Shown here in pieces: positions 16,848 through 24,914 of a stretch of 64,000 nt of DNA (positions within the stretch are counted from its first letter, which is position 1; each line of letters begins with the position of its first letter). Position numbers and translations under genes: made by a program. Source of the DNA: Lentzea terrae (GTDB lineage Bacteria > Actinomycetota > Actinomycetes > Mycobacteriales > Pseudonocardiaceae); contig NZ_QFWW01000026.1 in NCBI RefSeq assembly GCF_003265345.1, positions 186,001-250,000 of the forward strand. The letters run 5' to 3'. Under the pieces are notes generated by a model. The model was given only the letters and a program-made list of their open reading frames with translations. It was not told the origin of the DNA and searched no databases.

Positions 16848-17582
16848 GTGAACAACACTGGGGGATTGAAAGCGGTATTCGTCGTGGCGGCCGCACTTGC
16901 CGCCGCCGGCTGCACCACCGGGGAAGGGCAGCCGTCCAAGCAGGATAAGCACTTCGACGTCACGGGCTACGGAAAGCTGAAGCCCGGTATGTCCAAACAG
17001 GACGCACTCGCCACCGGTGAGCTCGCGGCCACGGGTGCGGGCAAGTCCGGTAGCTGCGAGGACTACCGGTACCAGGGCGCGCCGCAGCCGGACGCCGCGG
17101 AGTTGGCCGCGGAGGCCGAGATCGAGCAGAAGCTCGCGGCCGCGCAGAAGGCTGCGGACGAGGCTGAGGCAGCGGTTGGGGTGGCACCGGGGGTGAACGC
17201 GGGTGCTGCGGCGTATGCGGCACACGCGGAGAAGCTCGCCAAGTCCGCCGAATTGAGCGCCAAGGCGACCGAGTTGATCGCGCAGTCCACGGAGCGGATC
17301 GCCAAGCGGGCCGCGGCGCGCGAGGCCAACGGTGGCGTGTTGTTCGCCGGGGACAGGATCCGGTTGATGGTGCCGCCGCCGGGTGTCACGGCTGCCAAGG
17401 ACGTCGGCAAGGGGGCCACGGTCGACCAGGTCAAGGCGGCTTTCCCGAGCGCGGCGCAGAAGGACGACAAGACGCTCGACGTGCCGGTGCCCGACCAGTG
17501 GGGTGTGGTGCTGAGCTTCCGCTTCACCGACGGGAAGCTCGACACGTTCGTGCTGTTCAACGCCGAAGCCAAGTGCAGCTGA
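16848..17582 (+). CDS. Alanine-rich lipoprotein, function unknown
   Basis: A 244-residue exported lipoprotein. A short signal peptide ends at LAAAGC with the Cys as lipidation site. Next come a segment resembling small secreted actinobacterial proteins (YGKLKPGMSKQDALATGEL), a long Ala/Glu/Lys helical region (about residues 80-155) likely to be coiled-coil, and a compact C-terminal domain. Cys residues in GSCEDYRY and at the extreme C-terminus (AKCS) may pair. No clear RBS precedes GTG 16848; TACCTT seven bases upstream could be the -10 of a leaderless transcript. Role unknown. Confidence 0.75.
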   Translation: MNNTGGLKAVFVVAAALAAAGCTTGEGQPSKQDKHFDVTGYGKLKPGMSKQDALATGELAATGAGKSGSCEDYRYQGAPQPDAAELAAEAEIEQKLAAAQKAADEAEAAVGVAPGVNAGAAAYAAHAEKLAKSAELSAKATELIAQSTERIAKRAAAREANGGVLFAGDRIRLMVPPPGVTAAKDVGKGATVDQVKAAFPSAAQKDDKTLDVPVPDQWGVVLSFRFTDGKLDTFVLFNAEAKCS

Positions 17583-17587
17583 ACCGG

Positions 17588-17611
17588 GCCGCCCACCGTA
17601 ATGTGGGCGGC
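17588..17611 (+). terminator. Terminator after the lipoprotein gene
   Basis: GCCGCCCAC and GTGGGCGGC form a perfect 9-bp stem with a six-base loop, six bases after the stop codon. Confidence 0.75.
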
Positions 17612-17666
17612 TCGTTCGGCTATATAACGGCCGTAAGCCCGTTCGGCTCCCGAAAGGCTGTGCCCC

Positions 17667-18041
17667 ATGAGCGACGCGCCGCAGGACAAAGTTACGGTCC
17701 TGTCCGCTGAAGCCCTTGAGCAGATGAAGTCGTTCCCGCTGCACGGCGACGAACGGCTGCAGAACAAGCTGCTGTGGAAGTCTCCCAACGGCGACACCAT
17801 CGTCGGTCTGATCCAGATGGCACCGGGTGCGCGCGACGTCAGCCACAACCATCCGTCGGCGACGCAGCACACGTGGGTCATCAACGGAACGGTGAGCATC
17901 GGTGGTGTTGACGCGGGTGCGGGTTCGTACGCGTTCGTGCCGCCGGGTGTTGACCACGAGACCGTTGCCGGCGATGAGCCAGTCACGATGTTCTACATCT
18001 ACCAGCCGTTCGCGTTGGAGCACGACCACGATCACCACTGA
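17667..18041 (+). CDS. Small cupin-domain protein
   Basis: A 124-residue single cupin barrel. Motif 1 is HNHPSATQHTWVINGTVSIGG with metal ligands His-His-His, and motif 2 is GSYAFVPPGVDHE. The C-terminus is His-rich (EHDHDHH) and may bind metal. A TATATA-like -10 lies 45 bases upstream after the preceding terminator, so it is probably monocistronic. Small cupins range from sugar isomerases to dioxygenases; no substrate can be read from the sequence. Confidence 0.88.
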   Translation: MSDAPQDKVTVLSAEALEQMKSFPLHGDERLQNKLLWKSPNGDTIVGLIQMAPGARDVSHNHPSATQHTWVINGTVSIGGVDAGAGSYAFVPPGVDHETVAGDEPVTMFYIYQPFALEHDHDHH

Positions 18042-18116
18042 GTACGTTCAGCTGCGTAGCTCGGATACCGGTCGACGTTGACGACCTGACCGGGTGAGCG
18101 GAGCACGCTTCGTCGT

Positions 18117-18464
18117 ATGGACAAGGTTGCGGCGAAGGTGACGGTGTCGGCGTTGCTGGTGGCGACGGCCGGCGTGGTGGCTCAGATCGTGGCAGGCGTG
18201 AACTTTCCACCGGTGCCACCTGTTTTCTTCATCCAGTTGGTACCGGCGGCGTTCGTCTACTTCGGACGGTGGCGGTGGACGCCCGCGCTGGCGGTGATCG
18301 CGGGCCTGTTCCTCACGGTGGGGCTGTTCGCGAGCGGTGACGCCGCGCGGCTCACCGACACGGGGCTGCCGGGCGGGGTGGGCGGCTCGATCGGGTTGTG
18401 GGTTCAGATGATCGCGGTGGTCGTCGCGACGGTTGCGGCGGGCGTCGCCTTGGTGCGGCGATGA
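18117..18464 (+). CDS. Small integral membrane protein
   Basis: A 115-residue protein with three to four hydrophobic helices (TVSALLVATAGVVAQIVAG, FFIQLVPAAFVYF, PALAVIAGLFLTVGLF, IGLWVQMIAVVVATVAAG). The stop overlaps the start of the next membrane protein gene (ATGA), so the two are coupled and may act together. No family recognised. Confidence 0.75.
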   Translation: MDKVAAKVTVSALLVATAGVVAQIVAGVNFPPVPPVFFIQLVPAAFVYFGRWRWTPALAVIAGLFLTVGLFASGDAARLTDTGLPGGVGGSIGLWVQMIAVVVATVAAGVALVRR

Positions 18465-18793
18465 TCGCGGTCTGGACGTGCCGCGTGCTGGGGGTGCTGT
18501 TCACGGTCGCGGGCGTGGTGACGTTCGTGGCCGGGGACAGCGCGGATTTCGCGCACAACAGCATTCATCTCGTGTCGGGGCTCGCGGCGCTCGGTTTCGG
18601 GTTCACCACAAAGGCGCGGGCGTTCGCCGTGGTGTTCGGCGGTGCGTACCTGACGCTCGGTGCGGTCGGGTTGGCCTTAGGAGAGCTGCACGTCGGGCCG
18701 TTGCACCTGATGACGGGCGATCACGTGTTCCACGTCGTGCTCGGATCGGTCGTGCTCCTGGCGGGTCTGTTCTCTGGCCGCCTGCTGTCATAG
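18461..18793 (+). CDS. DUF4383-type membrane protein
   Basis: A 110-residue, four-helix membrane protein. The pattern VLGVLFTVAGVVTFVAG ... NSIHLVSGLAALGFGF ... LLTGDHVFH-like end (MTGDHVFHVVLGSVVLL) fits DUF4383, a family of unknown function common in actinobacteria. It is coupled to the preceding membrane protein. Confidence 0.75.
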   Translation: MIAVWTCRVLGVLFTVAGVVTFVAGDSADFAHNSIHLVSGLAALGFGFTTKARAFAVVFGGAYLTLGAVGLALGELHVGPLHLMTGDHVFHVVLGSVVLLAGLFSGRLLS

Positions 18794-19125
18794 TGGGAAT
18801 ACCGCGCGCGCCCAGCTGGACTGGGTACCGCCGGCGAGGCGTACCTGCGGATCGCTCCCGCGCCGATGGAGTCCGTGCGCAACGACCTGGCTCGATTCCC
18901 ATGCGGCGCAGCGATGTTGTCGAAGGCACGTACGAGCAAAAGAACATCGTCAGCTCGTACCTCGACGGCTGGGCGGTGTACGACGGCACCCCGCACCATC
19001 AAGGCCCGCTACGGCATCGACCACCCCGGACCCTCGGCGACGTCATCGCGGCGAACACCGACATCCGCCGCGGTCACCTGGCGCACAACGTGTTCCGCAC
19101 TCACCCATCTGTGGGGTGAAGTTCG
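18794..19125 (+). other. No intact gene; possible decayed coding fragments
   Basis: This 332-base stretch shows no intact gene of convincing composition. Two peptide fragments in different frames look protein-like: GTAGEAYLRIAPAPMESVRN with DLARFP (about 18817-18900) and, shifted, VEGTYEQKNIVSSYLDGWAV followed by YDGTPHHQ (about 18915-19000). They read like one gene broken by a frameshift, with the start and end lost. I cannot name the family. Confidence 0.35.
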
Positions 19126-19716
19126 GTGAGGAACGCGGCGGCCGCCAATAACTTTCTCCACGTGAGATCAGTGGCCGCCGCGTTATTACTCGTGGCCGTC
19201 ACCTCCGGCGGAGCTGCGGCCTCGACCGCATCCCCGACCGCGAGGTGCGCGGCCGCCCGTCCTGTAGTGACCTCGACCGACACAGCAGTAGAAGCACGCG
19301 TTCTCACCGGCTGCACGGCCGGTGAGCTCGTCGTCTTCCGCGCTGTCTTCGTGGCCCGCGCGCACGGCACCTCCTGCACGGCGGTCTCGGCCGAGCTGGA
19401 AGCGGACCCGTCGACCGTCCCGCAGTGGATCCGCGTCCGCCTGGAACTCGTCTGCGCCCCCGGCGAGAAGGGCATGCTCGGCTCCCAGCTCACCGTGGAG
19501 CTCTACGGCGTCCAGAACGCCCACGTCGCCACGTACGGCTTCGGCGACTCCTTCCGCGAGCCGAACCCGGCCGCGCGGCACCTGTGGACCGTCGACCACC
19601 TCGCCGGCCTCGGTGACCTGCCGGTGGCGCCGGACCCGGCCGCGAAGTCGTCGAGCGGGTCGGCGGGCGAGGGCGGCGCGCGGACGCAGGCGGACCACGA
19701 GATCTACGACGGCTGA
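19126..19716 (+). CDS. Secreted protein, function unknown
   Basis: A 196-residue exported protein. The signal peptide is clear (VRSVAAALLLVAVTSGGAAA), with cleavage near residue 33; a start at GTG 19162 would give a more usual signal length, while GTG 19126 has GGGG upstream. The mature part has four cysteines (ARCAAA, TGCTAG, TSCTAV, LVCAPG) that could form two disulfides and a beta-rich domain. The last codons lie inside the left copy of a 27-bp direct repeat and overlap the stop of the convergent mrr gene. No family recognised. Confidence 0.7.
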   Translation: MRNAAAANNFLHVRSVAAALLLVAVTSGGAAASTASPTARCAAARPVVTSTDTAVEARVLTGCTAGELVVFRAVFVARAHGTSCTAVSAELEADPSTVPQWIRVRLELVCAPGEKGMLGSQLTVELYGVQNAHVATYGFGDSFREPNPAARHLWTVDHLAGLGDLPVAPDPAAKSSSGSAGEGGARTQADHEIYDG

Positions 19717-19721
19717 GCCTT
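19695..19721. repeat. 27-bp direct repeat, left copy flanking mrr
   Basis: Identical over 27 bases to 21406-21432. It holds the stop of the secreted-protein gene and, on the other strand, the last codons and stop of the mrr gene (AQPS). Separation from the other copy is 1711 bases. Confidence 0.9.
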
Positions 19722-21335
19722 GCCCTTCTGACTGCCGATGATCACGTCGAGACCCAGGTGCTCGGCGAGCAGGTGCTTGAGCTCGGGACCTTCGATCAGC
19801 TGGATGCGGCCGTGTCGCGCGGCGAAGTCGTGCGCCTGTTTGCCGAACCACGAGGTCGTGACGAGCACGCCACGCCCTGCACGTTTGTCGTCCATCGTGC
19901 CTGCGAGCGCACGTACGTCGTTGATGGGAACGGTTTTGCGATAGCGCTTCGCCTGCACGATGCACAGCCCGCCGATGAGCGGGTCAGGGTTCACGGCGAC
20001 CGCGTCCACGCCGTCGTCCCGTGACGCTTGCGTCACCCAGGACTGCATGCCGGTCGCCTCGAACAGTTGGCGCACGAGATGCTCGAACTCGGTGGGTGTG
20101 AGGTCGACCAGCACTGGCCTGCCGTCGAGTCCGGCCGCGATGTCGATCTCGTCGATGAACCGGTACTTGGACAGGTCCGGATCGAAGATCGGCCGCACTG
20201 CCTCCATGTCGTGGGGGTGCGGGGAGACGAGCGCGTTGAGATGGCGCAGGCAGTTGATCGCGTTCAGCTCGGTCAGCACCAACTGGTCGAACTGCTCGCG
20301 CGTGGCCGTCACACTCACGAGGCAAGGACGTTCGGGCTGCCCGGTTGCCTTGTTCCGCGTCGACACGTGCCCGTTGACAGCGACTTCGTGCACGAGGTCG
20401 CTGGGCTGGACTTCGAACACGTCGCGCATTGTGAGCAGCACCAACTGCGCGACGAGGTCCGCGTAGAGCTGCCGGATCTCCTTGACCGGGCGCGCTTTCG
20501 CGTCAGTTTCGTCTCGCGTGCGAACGTACTTGTACTCCAGGACCTCGGGGATGATGTCCACCGTCGGAAGTTCGCGGATGACGTAGAGCCTGTGCGCCTC
20601 GGTCTGGTAAGCGACCTCGACGTCGACCGGCACGTCTTCCGGAACCGGTGACGACTCGATGACCAGCTCGAAGTAGTCCTCGACCGCCTCGGCCTGTCTC
20701 GCGACGAAGCCCTGTTCCAACCGGTCGACCTCGGCGTTGGCCTGCTCGGCTCTGGCTTGATGAGCTCGGCTGCGTTCGTCGTGGCTCCGCTGCGCATCGG
20801 CCAGCGCGCGCTGCCTCTCCTGCTCCCTGTCCGCGTGGCGAGCGCAGGCCTGTTGGTAGTCGGCTTGGCGTTGCTGCACCAAGTGCTGATGCTGCTTCGA
20901 AGCACCGAACATCTTGGCCATCAGGCTGGTCGGTTCGGGCGGGGCGAACTGTGCCCATTGGGGTGGTGGGATCGGCTGGGCGAGCTGGCCGGGCTGGAAA
21001 GCGGGGAACGCCGGGTCGACGCGCAGCGTTTCGAACGCGATCTGAGCGATGCGAGGAACCCCGTTGGCCAGCACGGACTTGAACGCCGCGACCCTGCCCT
21101 GCACCGAGGCGGTCAGTGCAGCAGCCTCGGCGATCTTCTGCTCGACGTGTTGCGCCTTCTGCGCTTTCTGCAACTCAGCGTGAGCTCGAGCGTTCTGCTT
21201 GTGCTGCCGCTCCTGCTCCCGGATCGCCTGGTTGACCAGACGTTCGTGCTCACGCTGAGCACGAGCTTGCAGTCGTTGCCGTTCGTTCTGCTGATGCTGC
21301 AGTTCGGCGAAGAAGCCGCGTTTCCGTCTGGCCAC
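19704..21335 (-). CDS. Mrr-family restriction endonuclease with coiled-coil N-terminus
   Basis: A 543-residue predicted type IV-like nuclease. Residues 1-75 and about 150-215 are Gln/Arg/Glu/Ala-rich and likely coiled-coil. A central beta-rich domain follows. The C-terminal Mrr_cat domain (about 410-520) starts LTPTEFEHLVRQLFEATGM, then DDGVDAVAVN and the PD-(D/E)xK-type core IVQAKRY. Such proteins cut modified or foreign DNA. The last residues AQPS and the stop come from the flanking 27-bp repeat, and the same four residues end the neighbouring NTPase. The start ATG 21335 follows a large inverted repeat. It looks like a single-gene cassette inserted at the tail of the NTPase operon. Confidence 0.85.
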   Translation of the reverse strand: MARRKRGFFAELQHQQNERQRLQARAQREHERLVNQAIREQERQHKQNARAHAELQKAQKAQHVEQKIAEAAALTASVQGRVAAFKSVLANGVPRIAQIAFETLRVDPAFPAFQPGQLAQPIPPPQWAQFAPPEPTSLMAKMFGASKQHQHLVQQRQADYQQACARHADREQERQRALADAQRSHDERSRAHQARAEQANAEVDRLEQGFVARQAEAVEDYFELVIESSPVPEDVPVDVEVAYQTEAHRLYVIRELPTVDIIPEVLEYKYVRTRDETDAKARPVKEIRQLYADLVAQLVLLTMRDVFEVQPSDLVHEVAVNGHVSTRNKATGQPERPCLVSVTATREQFDQLVLTELNAINCLRHLNALVSPHPHDMEAVRPIFDPDLSKYRFIDEIDIAAGLDGRPVLVDLTPTEFEHLVRQLFEATGMQSWVTQASRDDGVDAVAVNPDPLIGGLCIVQAKRYRKTVPINDVRALAGTMDDKRAGRGVLVTTSWFGKQAHDFAARHGRIQLIEGPELKHLLAEHLGLDVIIGSQKGKAQPS

Positions 21336-21357
21336 GTAACGTGACGATAGTGGAAAT

Positions 21358-21395
21358 GTCGTTCGCGTTCGTATGTTTCTGCGAACGCGAACGAC
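21358..21395 (-). promoter_or_regulatory. Perfect 14-bp inverted repeat between the NTPase and mrr genes
   Basis: Arms 21358-21371 and 21382-21395 are perfectly complementary with a ten-base loop. It lies 20 bases after the NTPase stop and 23 bases before the mrr start, so it may terminate the upstream operon or be the operator for mrr. Half-site GTTCGCGTTCG. The gene order does not decide between the two. Confidence 0.7.
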
Positions 21396-21405
21396 TCGTC
21401 GAGGG

Positions 21406-21432
21406 CCACGAGATCTACGACGGCTGAGCCTT
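21406..21432. repeat. 27-bp direct repeat, right copy flanking mrr
   Basis: Second copy of the repeat at 19695-19721. Here it forms the 3' end and stop of the NTPase gene (AQPS on the minus strand). Confidence 0.9.
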
Positions 21433-23442
21433 CTTCTGCACCTTCCGCGCGATCCGGAAGATCCGCTGGATCTCCGACCGCTTGATCGGGTGCTGGAAGC
21501 AGACCGCCTCGACGGCGTCCCGGCGCCGCCACCACGTCAGGTCGGGAGCGATCAGCCGGGTCAGCCGGACGAGCTCGGCTGCTTTCTGAGCGTCCCACCT
21601 GGCGTGCAGGGCCAGCTCGCCCAGGTGCTCCAGCAGCAGCTCACCGAACTCGGGATCGGCCAGCACGTGCTTGAACAGGTCCTTGACCTGCTTCGGGAAC
21701 GCCTCGGCGAACTCGATGAAGTAGTCGCGGCTGTGCTCGTAGAACCCGATCACCCACAGGCCCAGCGCGAGTGTGATCGGCTGCAGGCCGGTGCGGCGGT
21801 ACCTGGCGCCGGTCCACGACACCACGGTCTCGAGGGCGATGCCGCGGATCTTCTTGGTGGCCAGCATCGACAACACGCCGAACACCACGGCGTTCTGCGG
21901 TGTGTACTTGTCGGACTTGCCGATCTCGGTCAGCTTCACCAGGGACGCGGCGAGGTCGCGTCGGCCGAACTCCGACGAGTAGATCCGCGCCACCGTCCAC
22001 TTCTCGTACGCGTTGCCGTACTTCGTCCACCTCTCGACGGTCTTCTCGACGAGCGGGCGCACGACGTCGTCGTCCATCAGCACTTCCATCGCCCGCGCGG
22101 CCAGGGCTCGCCGGCCGTACAGGCGCTGGGAGGCCAGGTTCTCGATGATCGCCAACGGCTCGTGCGCCGGGACTGTCCGCACGACGTCGCAGATGGCCTT
22201 GACGCTCTCCTCTTGGAAGCTGTCGAACGTGGCGTCCTCGCACATCCAGTCCCGGAGGATCTCCTGTGCGGCCGGGTACTGCCGCCACATGTGCATGAAC
22301 ACGCCGCGCGCCCAGTCGTGCCGCTCGAACCGGATGGTCTCCTCTTCGAGGTCCTTGTGCTTCGGGTGGGCGCGCCTTTCGACCTTCGCCTTGATCTCAC
22401 GCAGCGTCTGGTCCGACGGCTGGACCAACACGCAGCGCGGGCGCAGTTTGCCGTCCTTCGGCAGGCGCGCCTTCCTGATGTGCTGATCCAGCGCCAGGGC
22501 GCGCTGCCAGACGTGCTCGACCGGCTGGTTCTCCAGCACGGCCACCGCGAACGAGTACGCGTGGCCGCGCACGTCCAGCTTCTCGAACCAGCGCGCGACA
22601 GCGTCGGTGACCTCCTCCTTCAGCGACGTGATCGCCTCGGCGACGTCGAGCCCGTCCTCGTGGACCTGCACGGCGAGGTCGGCGGCACGCACTGCCTTGT
22701 CGGGTGACGCGTCTTCCAGGGCTGCCGCGAGGTCCTCCTTGATCGTGAGCTGCACGGGCCCGTCCACGTGGCCGCGGCGACGAAGCGTGGCCAGAGCCAC
22801 CTCGACCGCCGGGGGTGCGGTCAGCGCGACGGCGTGCTTCGACGCGCTGTCCGGGGTCTGGAAGAGGTGGTCGAGCAGGATCACGAGCCGGCAGCCCGCG
22901 TCCTTCACCACGCGGAGGCACTGGGTGAAGTCCAGATCGGTGAACGGTCGGTCGCGGGTGCCGCGCAGATCGAGGACCAGGGCGGTGTCCGGCTCCAGTT
23001 CCGGCTCGCGAATGGTGCCGAGCGTGCGGGACCGGTTCATGTCGGCGATCTTCGTGATCTTGAGTTCGTCCACGAGCATGCGGCGGGCGGTGAACGTACG
23101 GCCTGTTCCCTCGCCGCACAGCACGACCACGCTCTCCCTGCGCAGGATGCTCACCGCGGCCGCGAAGCCACCCGGAAGCACGAACTCCGTCCGCACGTCC
23201 TCGATGTCCTGTGGCGCCGCGTAGCGAACGATCAGGTCGGCCTTTTCTTCGGTGACAGAGGCGTAGTAGTTGATGTCACCGGTCACGTCCCCGGCCTGGA
23301 TGCCGTGCATCTCGCCGTTCGTGACGTTCTTCTTCTGCGGCAGGTATCGGGCTTCGTTCGGTGACAGCGGCGATGTTTCCGCCGACGGTTGCGGCTTCTC
23401 GTCGGTCGCCTGCGCCGGTGTGGCTTCCTTGGCCTCGCTCAT
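21415..23442 (-). CDS. Predicted STAND-like NTPase with N-terminal amyloid-type (BASS/RHIM-like) motif
   Basis: A 675-residue soluble protein. Residues 1-35 are low-complexity. Residues 39-60 hold a glycine-spaced motif (NGEMHGIQAGDVTGDINYY) like bacterial amyloid signalling sequences. A P-loop follows: degenerate Walker A CGEGTGRT at 109-116 (Arg replaces Lys) and Walker B-like VLDL with Asp158. The C-terminal two thirds are helical and repeat-like, as in STAND/NLR sensor arms, though I see no named repeat. The ATG overlaps the stop of the cyclase-like gene (ATGA), and that protein ends with a matching motif. A role as a nucleated sensor or effector in a conflict system is inference. Confidence 0.65.
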   Translation of the reverse strand: MSEAKEATPAQATDEKPQPSAETSPLSPNEARYLPQKKNVTNGEMHGIQAGDVTGDINYYASVTEEKADLIVRYAAPQDIEDVRTEFVLPGGFAAAVSILRRESVVVLCGEGTGRTFTARRMLVDELKITKIADMNRSRTLGTIREPELEPDTALVLDLRGTRDRPFTDLDFTQCLRVVKDAGCRLVILLDHLFQTPDSASKHAVALTAPPAVEVALATLRRRGHVDGPVQLTIKEDLAAALEDASPDKAVRAADLAVQVHEDGLDVAEAITSLKEEVTDAVARWFEKLDVRGHAYSFAVAVLENQPVEHVWQRALALDQHIRKARLPKDGKLRPRCVLVQPSDQTLREIKAKVERRAHPKHKDLEEETIRFERHDWARGVFMHMWRQYPAAQEILRDWMCEDATFDSFQEESVKAICDVVRTVPAHEPLAIIENLASQRLYGRRALAARAMEVLMDDDVVRPLVEKTVERWTKYGNAYEKWTVARIYSSEFGRRDLAASLVKLTEIGKSDKYTPQNAVVFGVLSMLATKKIRGIALETVVSWTGARYRRTGLQPITLALGLWVIGFYEHSRDYFIEFAEAFPKQVKDLFKHVLADPEFGELLLEHLGELALHARWDAQKAAELVRLTRLIAPDLTWWRRRDAVEAVCFQHPIKRSEIQRIFRIARKVQKKAQPS

Positions 23443-24170
23443 CGCCGTCGACCCCCGTAGTAGTTCAAGCCACCGCTGACCGAGCCCGTCTGGACGCCGT
23501 TCATGTCCCCGTGCTGCACCAAGTTCTGAACGCTCGCTGCGGGCTCCGGAGCGTCGGCGGCACCCGTGAACCCGGCCAGGCTGCGCGGGTCGAAGCCCGG
23601 CACGCGGACCCAGGCCTCGTGCCGGTATTCCTTGTGCGCCACGGGAAGAGAGGCGAAGTCGCTGCGCCGTGCCACCCGCGTGTGGTCGCCGCTGAACGCC
23701 GTGTCGAGGGCTTCGGAGGAGACGATCAGCGCGGTGTTCGCGGTGTCCTCTGCGCCTTCCTCGTGGCAGCGCTTCAGCAGGTCCTTGAACTCCGGCGCGT
23801 CCAGCAGCCGGGTGTGGGTGATGCGGGCGCGGTAGAAGCCGTCGTCGTCGCCGACCGGGCCGACGTGGACGGCGGCGCGCAGGCGTACTTCTGGTTTGCG
23901 CCAACGGTTGTGGTCCGTGGTGAGCTGGTCGAGGAGCACGGCGGCGTCGAGGACCTCGCCCAGTTTGCCGCTCGGCAGCACCATCAGCGCGCCGTCGCCC
24001 GGCGACTCGAGGGAGAGCACGTCGTCGGGCTTGATCCCGCTCTGCGTGAGGGCGGCGCCGACCAGCTCGGAGATCGTGGCGGGGACGGCGTTCATCAGGT
24101 AGCCGGGTAGCTGTGCCGAGCCGATGACGTCGACGCCGAGCAACGCGCGGTGCTGCGGAACGGGGTTCAC
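23439..24170 (-). CDS. Class III cyclase-like protein with C-terminal amyloid-type motif
   Basis: A 243-residue protein. Residues 7-180 resemble the actinobacterial nucleotidyl-cyclase-like fold: metal-ligand Asp14 (LLGVDVIGSAQ), Asp59 (SPGDGALMV), RLRAAVHVGPVGDDDG and a TRLLDAP segment in place of the usual N/R substrate loop, so activity is uncertain. The C-terminus (221-239) carries GDMNGVQTGSVSGGLNYYG, nearly the same spacing and residues as residues 43-60 of the downstream NTPase. GTG 24170 has a strong AAGGAGG. It is translationally coupled to the NTPase and lies just after a Crp-family gene. Partner nucleation through the shared motif is a hypothesis. Confidence 0.72.
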   Translation of the reverse strand: MNPVPQHRALLGVDVIGSAQLPGYLMNAVPATISELVGAALTQSGIKPDDVLSLESPGDGALMVLPSGKLGEVLDAAVLLDQLTTDHNRWRKPEVRLRAAVHVGPVGDDDGFYRARITHTRLLDAPEFKDLLKRCHEEGAEDTANTALIVSSEALDTAFSGDHTRVARRSDFASLPVAHKEYRHEAWVRVPGFDPRSLAGFTGAADAPEPAASVQNLVQHGDMNGVQTGSVSGGLNYYGGRRR

Positions 24171-24254
24171 TCGCTGCCTCCTTATTCCACGGAAGACTGC
24201 GAGTCTGCTGGTTCGCGCCGGTGCGGTTACCCGGAAATCAGGGGGAACAAGTGG

Positions 24255-24914
24255 TCAGTTCATGCCATCGGAAATGGCAATGAATTGGCCAAGACGGTCC
24301 GGCGCGGGCAGGCGGTACCAGAGCCGGCCCGTCTCCAGCATGCCCCGGTCGCGCAGCGCGTGCAGGACAGGTTCGACGGTCTTCACCGACATCGCGACGG
24401 TGTGGGCCAGGTCCTGCTGGCTCACCCCGCGCAGCTCGAGGCCGGAGCCGACCTCGACGCCGAACTCGCGGGCCCAGGACAGCAGGCACATCGCCACCCG
24501 CGCGGCACCGGTGCGCATCTGGCGCAGGTGGTTCTCGTCGGCTTTGCGCTGCCGTTTGCGCCACGTCTCGTCGACCAGCCGCCGGACGTCCGGGTCGTCG
24601 TCGCGCAGGGCCAGGAAGTGGCGGCCCGCCACGTGCAGCGCGGTACCGGCGACCAACGCGATCACGTGTGCGCTGCGGGGAGCGCCGCTGGTCACGCCGA
24701 TCTCGCCGAGCAGGTCGCCGGGGCCGTAGAGGCCGGTGATCGGCTCACGGCTGTCTGCGGTCGGCAGCACCACCTTGACCAGGCCGGACTCGAGCAGCAG
24801 CACCTCCTCGCTGGGCGTGCCGGCGGTGATCAGGTGCTGGCCTCGGCGGAACGGGCGCGGCTTTCTACCCGAGCGCAACGCGGCGCGCCCCCGGTCGGCC
24901 GACAAGTCATCCAT
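24255..24914 (-). CDS. Crp/Fnr-family transcription regulator
   Basis: About 219 residues from ATG 24914 (an in-frame start at 24968 is possible). The N-terminal cyclic-nucleotide-binding fold (RPFRRGQHLITAGTPSEEVL) has a phosphate-binding cassette GDLLGEIGVTSGAPRSAHV that keeps the Glu, Arg and Ser used to bind cNMP. The C-terminal winged helix is HTH_Crp type (GVSQQDLAHTVAMSVKTVEP). It is 84 bases upstream of the cyclase-like gene on the same strand, so a cNMP circuit is plausible but unproven. Confidence 0.9.
   Translation of the reverse strand: MDDLSADRGRAALRSGRKPRPFRRGQHLITAGTPSEEVLLLESGLVKVVLPTADSREPITGLYGPGDLLGEIGVTSGAPRSAHVIALVAGTALHVAGRHFLALRDDDPDVRRLVDETWRKRQRKADENHLRQMRTGAARVAMCLLSWAREFGVEVGSGLELRGVSQQDLAHTVAMSVKTVEPVLHALRDRGMLETGRLWYRLPAPDRLGQFIAISDGMN

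Noticed and set aside
21358-21395. LexA/SOS box before mrr
   Set aside because: The half-sites are in the opposite order (GTTCG...CGAAC) to the actinobacterial CGAAC...GTTCG box and the spacing is wrong.
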